From: CAMBRQ01 sp945870325
Lineage (GTDB): Bacteria > Bacillota > Clostridia > Lachnospirales > Lachnospiraceae
Direction of reading: 5' to 3'
NCBI RefSeq assembly: GCF_050313795.1
Contig: NZ_JBNPMC010000062.1
Coordinates: 1-11,354 of the forward strand
Length of the DNA stretch: 11,354 nucleotides
This document shows positions 6,965 through 11,354 of the stretch, in pieces (the stretch's first letter is position 1; the number at the start of each line of letters is the position of its first letter). Position numbers and translations under genes: made by a program. The notes beneath the pieces are model-generated. The model was not told the origin of the DNA, searched no databases, and was given only the letters and a program-made list of their open reading frames with translations.

Positions 6965-8368
6965 TTAATCTGTTTTTAGATGTAGGGTTACTTTTGCGTG
7001 GTGGGTTTCGGTGTTTTCCAGGGTGAGGTAGCCGCCTTGGGTTTGGGCGAAGTGCGCGGCGGTATGGAGGCCTAGACCGTAGTGAGTTTTGGTGTGGCGG
7101 CTTTTGTCACCTTGATAGAATTGTTCGGTGGCGTGTTTTAGGTCTTGTGGGGTAAATCCTGGTCCCTGGTCGATGATGGCAGCGGTAAGGTATTTTCCTT
7201 CCTGGGTTTCGGTAATTGTAATGTTGATATGGATGGTTTTGCCCGGCAAAGTATAGTCGATGGCGTTGCTTAATATGTTATTCCAGGCTCTTAAAATCTG
7301 GTTCTGGCTACAGGTAATGCTTCCATATAGAATCTTTCTGTGAATCATCAACCGCAGCTGTCTGGCTGAGGTCTGTAATTTTGTCTGTTCTTCTAGTTTG
7401 TCAGCCAATTGTTCGCAAGACATTGTTTCTATTTTTTCCAGTGCTGTTGTCTTCTCTGTACCCAGAATATCATTCAATATCATAAGGTACTCTTCTATAA
7501 CAGTAATGCTCTGTAAAATATACTCGTTATATTCTGCCTCACCTTTCGAAAGTTCACTCTCTTGCAGAAGTTCTGCATTTCCCTTGATGATGGTCAGGGG
7601 TGTCTTAATGTCATGTGCCAAGGCAGCAATCTGTTCGTTCTTCTGCTGCTCCATGTTCCATTGCTGTTCCAGCGAATCTTTTAATGCTGTTTTCATTTGG
7701 TACAAAGAGGTCAATACCTCTTCTATTTCTTTTAAGTCAGAATGCTCCCGCGCAAAGTCCAGATCCTGTTTTTGAATTTTCTCGGTCACCTGATTCAAGG
7801 CAGCCAGCCTCGATCTCATATATCTGCCAAAATACCTGGCAAGAAGTATCGTCTGCATCAGGAACAAAATCACGTATAATATAGTCATAAGGAATTCCGG
7901 ACTCGGAAGTTTTCGACCAAAAGAGCCACAATTGAACCTGGTTGCTATATAATATTTTACAATACATATCTCTCCGTTCTCTCTTGCGATAAAACGGTAA
8001 TATCCTCCACCACCAGGATAGATCATCTTCTTCTCATAGCAATCCCATGCTTCATTCTTATCTTCCAAAGAAAAATTACCATACCGATACTCCCCTGCGC
8101 TTCCATACACTCCATAACTGCTTCCATCTGGCACTATGCCCTCTGTTATCACTTCAGCCTTTTCAATACTCTCTTCCTTCTGCTTCAATTCTTTCTCTAT
8201 ATGGTTTGCCGGAAGCACCCACCCCGCAATTATCATACTGTTAAACAATATATATATCAGAAGAAATAATGCTAACGTATTAATTGAAAATATACCGATG
8301 AACTTCAAAAATATTCCCGATATAGTCTTATATCTATACTTCTCTTTCTGATCTATCACCCGATTCAT
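6965..8368 (-). CDS. Sensor histidine kinase of the peptide-resistance operon
   Basis: Membrane sensor kinase that should phosphorylate the adjacent response regulator. Positions below count from an upstream in-frame ATG at 8392; the chosen start is M9. Membrane helices lie at about 24-57 and 167-188, flanking an extracytoplasmic loop of about 110 residues with C118, C143 and C155. A HAMP-like linker follows (about 190-250). The H-box is ALAHDIKTPL with phosphoacceptor H260, the N-box is NNILSNAIDY (371-380), and the G-boxes are DQGPGF (408-413) and GLGL (439-442). The ATG at 8368 has AAGGAAG 9 nt upstream, whereas the ATG at 8392 overlaps the regulator gene by 10 nt and lacks a ribosome site; either could be used. 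The sensor loop separates it from the loop-less BceS kinases and fits NisK/CprK-like peptide sensing. Codon choice shifts in the last ~60 codons. Confidence 0.9.
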   Translation of the reverse strand: MNRVIDQKEKYRYKTISGIFLKFIGIFSINTLALFLLIYILFNSMIIAGWVLPANHIEKELKQKEESIEKAEVITEGIVPDGSSYGVYGSAGEYRYGNFSLEDKNEAWDCYEKKMIYPGGGGYYRFIARENGEICIVKYYIATRFNCGSFGRKLPSPEFLMTILYVILFLMQTILLARYFGRYMRSRLAALNQVTEKIQKQDLDFAREHSDLKEIEEVLTSLYQMKTALKDSLEQQWNMEQQKNEQIAALAHDIKTPLTIIKGNAELLQESELSKGEAEYNEYILQSITVIEEYLMILNDILGTEKTTALEKIETMSCEQLADKLEEQTKLQTSARQLRLMIHRKILYGSITCSQNQILRAWNNILSNAIDYTLPGKTIHINITITETQEGKYLTAAIIDQGPGFTPQDLKHATEQFYQGDKSRHTKTHYGLGLHTAAHFAQTQGGYLTLENTETHHAKVTLHLKTD

Positions 8369-8377
8369 CTTATTCTT

Positions 8378-8384
8378 CTTCCTT
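8378..8384 (-). promoter_or_regulatory. Ribosome binding site supporting the internal kinase start
   Basis: AAGGAAG on the minus strand, 9 nt before the ATG at 8368, overlapping the stop codon of the response regulator gene. This suggests translational coupling between regulator and kinase. Confidence 0.55.
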
Positions 8385-9042
8385 ATCTCCATCTATAACC
8401 AATCCCCCACACTGTTTCTATCGGCTCCAGTCCTGCTTTCTGACATTTAGCACGGATATTCTTAATATGCTCTGTAATCGCTGAGACATCACTCTCTTTA
8501 TCATATCCGAATACATGCTCGAAAATCCTCTCCTTAGAAAATACCTGACCATGATTCAATGCAAGGTATTCACAGATTGCATATTCACTTTTTGTAAATC
8601 CAATCTCCGCTCCCTGGTATATCACCTTTTTCGAATGCAAATGAAACTGCACCCCATCCACGGATACCACATGCTTCTTCTCCCTTGTCTCTCTTCTGAG
8701 ATGAGCCGCCACCCGTGCCCGCAGTTCTCCGATTCCAAATGGCTTGCTAATGTAATCATCTCCGCCAAGTCCAAGCCCTTTCATGATATCTTTCTCCTCT
8801 GTCTTTGCCGTCAAGAATAAGATCGGACAATCTACCCGTTCCCGCATCTCCTCGCAGAGAGAGAATCCATCCTTTCCCGGCATCATAACATCCAATAAGA
8901 TCAACTGATAATCTCCAAGTCTATTCCAATCTAACTGCGATGGATCATCAAGCGTCGTTACATCATATTCCTCCCTGATCAATGCGTTCTCAATCAACCT
9001 AAGGATTCCTTTTTCATCATCTATTGCCAAGATTCTAATCAT
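8383..9042 (-). CDS. OmpR-family response regulator
   Basis: Cytoplasmic two-component DNA-binding regulator of 219 residues. The receiver domain covers about residues 1-115 from the chosen start: acidic pocket in AIDDEK, phosphoacceptor D51 in LLDVMMPGKDG, T78 in FLTAK and K100 in YISKPF. The winged-helix effector domain (about 125-219) has the typical TKSEYAICEYL helix and ends VWGIGYRWR. An ATG six codons upstream (9060) is possible. The ATG at 9042 is preferred because AAGGAAG lies 8 nt before it and it gives the usual MIRILAIDDE opening. It overlaps the upstream permease gene by 8 nt (ATGATTAG) and lies directly before the kinase gene. It most likely receives phosphate from that kinase and controls the ABC genes of the same operon. 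Confidence 0.95.
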   Translation of the reverse strand: MIRILAIDDEKGILRLIENALIREEYDVTTLDDPSQLDWNRLGDYQLILLDVMMPGKDGFSLCEEMRERVDCPILFLTAKTEEKDIMKGLGLGGDDYISKPFGIGELRARVAAHLRRETREKKHVVSVDGVQFHLHSKKVIYQGAEIGFTKSEYAICEYLALNHGQVFSKERIFEHVFGYDKESDVSAITEHIKNIRAKCQKAGLEPIETVWGIGYRWR

Positions 9043-9790
9043 TGCACTGTCTTCCTTCATAATAATAAAACCACAGAAAAATCAAGCCCCATGCGACAAC
9101 TGTAATCCCCACACAGATTCCTGCATGCGCAGGCATAGAGGCAATTGCCACATCTGATATCTTTCCTTCCAGGTATAATAACAGATATCCGCTCCATCTT
9201 CCACCCCAAGAGCAGGGAAAATACCTCCAGATTCCTTCTCCCAGTCCCGTAAGAAATAACGATGCGATCAAAGTCTCTGCCGTTCCCACGCAGACAGATA
9301 AACTTTTAGAAAATATCAGGTTCAAAAACAGATGCAGCAGATAGAGATTCCAACTACATATCCATAATATCAACGCGAGCAGCAAATATCCTTTCCATGC
9401 AAATATCATCGTTTTTTCAAACATCCGATACCCCAGCGCGAATCCTGCCACAGCCAGATTGATTGCTCCAAGACCGATTCCTGACAAAACCAGCCATTTT
9501 GCCAGAAGTGAATGCAATTTGCACACTGCTACTCCAAGCATCGTCTGAAAATGTCCTTTTTCCTCCTGCTCGACACTCAAAGCACATACAGCACTGACAA
9601 TTAAGGGAAGAGTAATTGTCAATACCTGAATGTATCCGGATATCTTTCCTACATCCTCCCCAGCCGTACAACTGTAATATCCAAGGAATATGGTAATTCC
9701 AAGCAATGGTAAGAGGATATGCAGAACCGGTATCAGCGTATGATGCAGTTTCCGAAGTTCTGCCCTGCAAAGTCTGACCACTTCCATCAT
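9035..9790 (-). CDS. Lantibiotic-immunity-type ABC transporter permease (MutG/EpiG-like)
   Basis: Membrane subunit of 251 residues with about six hydrophobic segments (roughly 19-38, 53-70, 97-120, 132-158, 163-182, 220-242). The N-terminus (VVRLCRAELRKLHHT) resembles ABC-2-type permeases whose first basic helix precedes TM1. The EQEEKGHFQTMLG segment after TM2 is typical of LanE/LanG-type subunits. These permeases pair with a LanF ATPase and expel cationic peptides such as lantibiotics from the membrane. The start codon overlaps the stop of the preceding permease gene (ATGA), indicating translational coupling; a second ATG follows immediately. The assignment to the G rather than E subunit rests on gene order and overall resemblance. 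Confidence 0.85.
   Translation of the reverse strand: MMEVVRLCRAELRKLHHTLIPVLHILLPLLGITIFLGYYSCTAGEDVGKISGYIQVLTITLPLIVSAVCALSVEQEEKGHFQTMLGVAVCKLHSLLAKWLVLSGIGLGAINLAVAGFALGYRMFEKTMIFAWKGYLLLALILWICSWNLYLLHLFLNLIFSKSLSVCVGTAETLIASLFLTGLGEGIWRYFPCSWGGRWSGYLLLYLEGKISDVAIASMPAHAGICVGITVVAWGLIFLWFYYYEGRQCND
9051..9057 (-). promoter_or_regulatory. Ribosome binding site deciding the response regulator start
   Basis: AAGGAAG on the minus strand, 8 nt before the ATG at 9042. It lies inside the end of the upstream permease gene and would overlap the coding sequence if the ATG at 9060 were used. Confidence 0.65.
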
Positions 9791-10590
9791 CTGCCTGGCA
9801 CCTGCCTTTCAAACCATCTGCGGCTTACCATCCACAGAACCAGAAACCACACAAGGGATACTGCCACACCAGCCGGAAGAGACTTCATAGATACAAGTTC
9901 CGGCGAATATGTCATATTCCCGGGTACAGCCGGAAGCCCATTCGGCAGAACTCTTATCACTGCACACATAAGTCTTGCAGTTATCGCACCTGAGAACAGC
10001 ATAAAATATGGCTTCAAAGATATACTGCACGCTGCCAGTATATAACTTCCTATATGCAAAAGCACCATTGGAAATATTCCAATCAACTGCTGAAGAAGCA
10101 TACAGAATGGAATCTGCCATAACGCAGTAACGAATAACAGGATTGCTGCCGCAACCTGCTGTTCCAGTGTCGGCTTCACCAGGAATGTTATATGCAGCCC
10201 CTTCTCCATTCCAATTCCTAACAAAACCGTTGCTGCCAGCATGAGAAACACGGCTGTCGCAGTTGCCTGAATGCAGTACAGAATCTTTGCATCCCAGATT
10301 CTTCCCATATCTACCGGAAGCGCCCAGATGGTCCTATTCCCCATCTTCTTATCCCTATTGCCTGTCATGCCACAGACCAAAGCCATCATCCCCGGAAACA
10401 AAGTTATATACCACCAATTATAACTGTCAATTGCAAAATACCCATGTGTAAGCCATGCTGATAACAAGACCGAGAATAACGGCATGATAATCATAATCTT
10501 CCCAGCAGCAGTCCGCTGGTTTTTCAATCGTTCCGCCTTATAATAGCATCCTGCTTTCAGATGTCCTGTTTTTGTCCTTCCTGATAACAT
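9787..10590 (-). CDS. Lantibiotic-immunity-type ABC transporter permease (MutE/EpiE-like)
   Basis: Membrane subunit of 267 residues with about six hydrophobic segments (roughly 32-50, 60-75, 105-125, 145-165, 172-195, 243-258). The motif DSYNWWYITLFPG (55-67) after the first membrane helix is characteristic of the MutE/EpiE family. KKMGNRTIWALPVDMGRIWDAK follows in the cytoplasmic loop, where contact with the ATPase is expected (inferred). It should form a complex with the neighbouring permease and ATPase and export antimicrobial peptides from the cytoplasmic membrane. The ATG overlaps the ATPase stop by one base (TAATG) and has AAGGAG 8 nt upstream. The N-terminus is somewhat long and basic, with no signal peptide. 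Confidence 0.87.
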   Translation of the reverse strand: MLSGRTKTGHLKAGCYYKAERLKNQRTAAGKIMIIMPLFSVLLSAWLTHGYFAIDSYNWWYITLFPGMMALVCGMTGNRDKKMGNRTIWALPVDMGRIWDAKILYCIQATATAVFLMLAATVLLGIGMEKGLHITFLVKPTLEQQVAAAILLFVTALWQIPFCMLLQQLIGIFPMVLLHIGSYILAACSISLKPYFMLFSGAITARLMCAVIRVLPNGLPAVPGNMTYSPELVSMKSLPAGVAVSLVWFLVLWMVSRRWFERQVPGR

Positions 10591-11294
10591 TACACTTTCT
10601 CCTTCCGATTCTTTGCAACAATATCCATAAACAGCCCCTCCAGATGCCTGGATGCTGGCATTCCTCCCTGGTATCCAAGCCGTCCATCTGCGATAATTCC
10701 AATATAGTCAGCCGTCTGTTCTATCTCACTTAAGATATGGCTGGATACAATGACGCTAATCCCCTCCTCTGGGAATCTTCGTATCAATTGCCGCAACTCC
10801 TGTATGCCAATTGGATCCAGCCCATTTACAGGCTCATCCAGAATCAGAAGCCTTGGGCGATTCAGCAACGCAATCGCGATTCCCAGTCTCTGCTTCATGC
10901 CAAGCGAGAACTCTCCGGTTCTCTTCTTCCCTGTATGCGCCAGATCAACCATTTCTAATACCTCTTCCATCCTCTCCTCTGCGATACCAAGCATCAATGC
11001 CCTTACCTTCAGATTCTCCCATGCCGTCAGATTCTCATATATTGGCGGAGTCTCAACCAATGCCCCGATATCCGCCAGGTCTTTTCTGCTCCATTCATGC
11101 CCGTCAAAAAGAATGCTTCCACCTGTCGGTCTTAGAATCCCTGTTACCATCTTCAGAATCGTCGACTTCCCTGCACCGTTAGGTCCCAAAAGCCCATATA
11201 CACAATTCTTAGGCACCACCAGGGATATGTCGTGAACGATCTCTTGCTTATGGAATGATTTGGTTAGACATTTTGTTTCTAAAATTGAATTCAT
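10590..11294 (-). CDS. Lantibiotic-immunity-type ABC transporter ATPase (MutF/EpiF/CprA-like)
   Basis: ATP-hydrolysing subunit of 234 residues and first gene of the five-gene operon. It shows Walker A GPNGAGKST (37-45), signature FSLGMKQRLGIA (129-140), Walker B with D-loop LLILDEPVNGLDP (149-161) and the switch histidine H186 in SSHILSE. The segment usually holding the Q-loop glutamine reads LVETPPIYENLT, with E81 in its place. This E-loop is a documented hallmark of LanF immunity ATPases. The protein should power the two permeases encoded next, to remove lantibiotics or similar cationic peptides from the membrane. The start has a strong AAGGAGGAG site 6 nt upstream. BceA-type or general ABC-2 ATPases are less likely because of the E-loop and the permease types. 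Confidence 0.93.
   Translation of the reverse strand: MNSILETKCLTKSFHKQEIVHDISLVVPKNCVYGLLGPNGAGKSTILKMVTGILRPTGGSILFDGHEWSRKDLADIGALVETPPIYENLTAWENLKVRALMLGIAEERMEEVLEMVDLAHTGKKRTGEFSLGMKQRLGIAIALLNRPRLLILDEPVNGLDPIGIQELRQLIRRFPEEGISVIVSSHILSEIEQTADYIGIIADGRLGYQGGMPASRHLEGLFMDIVAKNRKEKV
10599..10604 (-). promoter_or_regulatory. Ribosome binding site of the MutE-like permease
   Basis: AAGGAG on the minus strand, 8 nt before the ATG at 10590. It is embedded in the last codons of the ATPase gene. Confidence 0.75.
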
Positions 11295-11300
11295 AGTAAT

Positions 11301-11309
11301 CTCCTCCTT
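11301..11309 (-). promoter_or_regulatory. Strong ribosome binding site of the ABC ATPase
   Basis: AAGGAGGAG on the minus strand, 6 nt before the ATG at 11294. It is the best Shine-Dalgarno match in the window. Confidence 0.85.
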
Positions 11310-11330
11310 ATGGAAGATATCATAATAAAG

Positions 11331-11354
11331 AAATATAAGGAAATTATAAGGGAA
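11331..11354 (-). promoter_or_regulatory. Partial promoter region upstream of the ABC/two-component operon
   Basis: On the minus strand a perfect TATAAT (11343-11348) would place transcription start near 11336, about 40 nt before the ATPase ATG. The matching -35 element would fall beyond the window edge. Two near-identical units (AAATATAAGG at 11331-11340 and AAATTATAAGG at 11341-11351, plus-strand reading) repeat at about one helical turn. Confidence 0.35.

Noticed and set aside
9043..9060. Upstream ATG for the response regulator
   Set aside because: The ribosome site AAGGAAG would lie inside the coding sequence, and the family normally starts at the MIRILAIDDE methionine.
10750..11235. Open frame of 161 codons opposite the ABC ATPase
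   Set aside because: It is antisense to conserved Walker and signature motifs, and its serine/proline-rich composition is typical of a shadow frame.

Overview
The window looks like chromosome of a gut-type anaerobic Firmicute. Lachnospiraceae is my best guess. This is inferred from moderate GC, strong AAGGAG-type ribosome binding sites, consensus sigma-A promoters, and the pairing of a giant CoA-dehydratase-activase protein with a lantibiotic-immunity-type ABC module. No rRNA, tRNA, CRISPR array, insertion sequence or phage gene is visible. Eight protein-coding genes fill almost the whole window, and no gene-free stretch exceeds about 240 bp.

Left block (19-2382, minus strand): a rhomboid-fold membrane protein with a C-terminal zinc-binding tail is followed 54 bp later by pyruvate kinase. 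A consensus promoter at 2423-2451 drives the pair. The rhomboid-like protein lacks the recognisable serine and histidine catalytic motifs, so it is probably not a protease.

Centre (2502-6867, plus strand): a divergently transcribed 1414-residue protein has its own near-consensus promoter. It joins two copies of the ATP-dependent radical-enzyme activator domain (BadF/BadG/HgdC type) to a cysteine-rich region and a 2-hydroxyacyl-CoA-dehydratase-like C-terminal part. The family is widespread in anaerobes, but I know of no firmly assigned physiological substrate. The 240-bp divergent region carries three TTAACA half-sites, a possible operator. A perfect 14-bp inverted repeat sits where this gene converges with the next block.

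Right block (6965-11294, minus strand): a tightly packed five-gene operon runs ATPase, permease, permease, response regulator, histidine kinase, with junctions that overlap or lie within 14 bp. The ABC part is of the LanFEG (MutFEG/EpiFEG) lantibiotic-immunity class, including an E-loop in place of the Q-loop. The kinase has an extracytoplasmic sensor loop. No bacteriocin precursor or modification gene is in the window, so this looks like a stand-alone peptide-sensing and detoxification module, comparable in content to the Cpr system of Clostridioides difficile. The kinase's last ~60 codons differ in codon choice from the rest of the gene.
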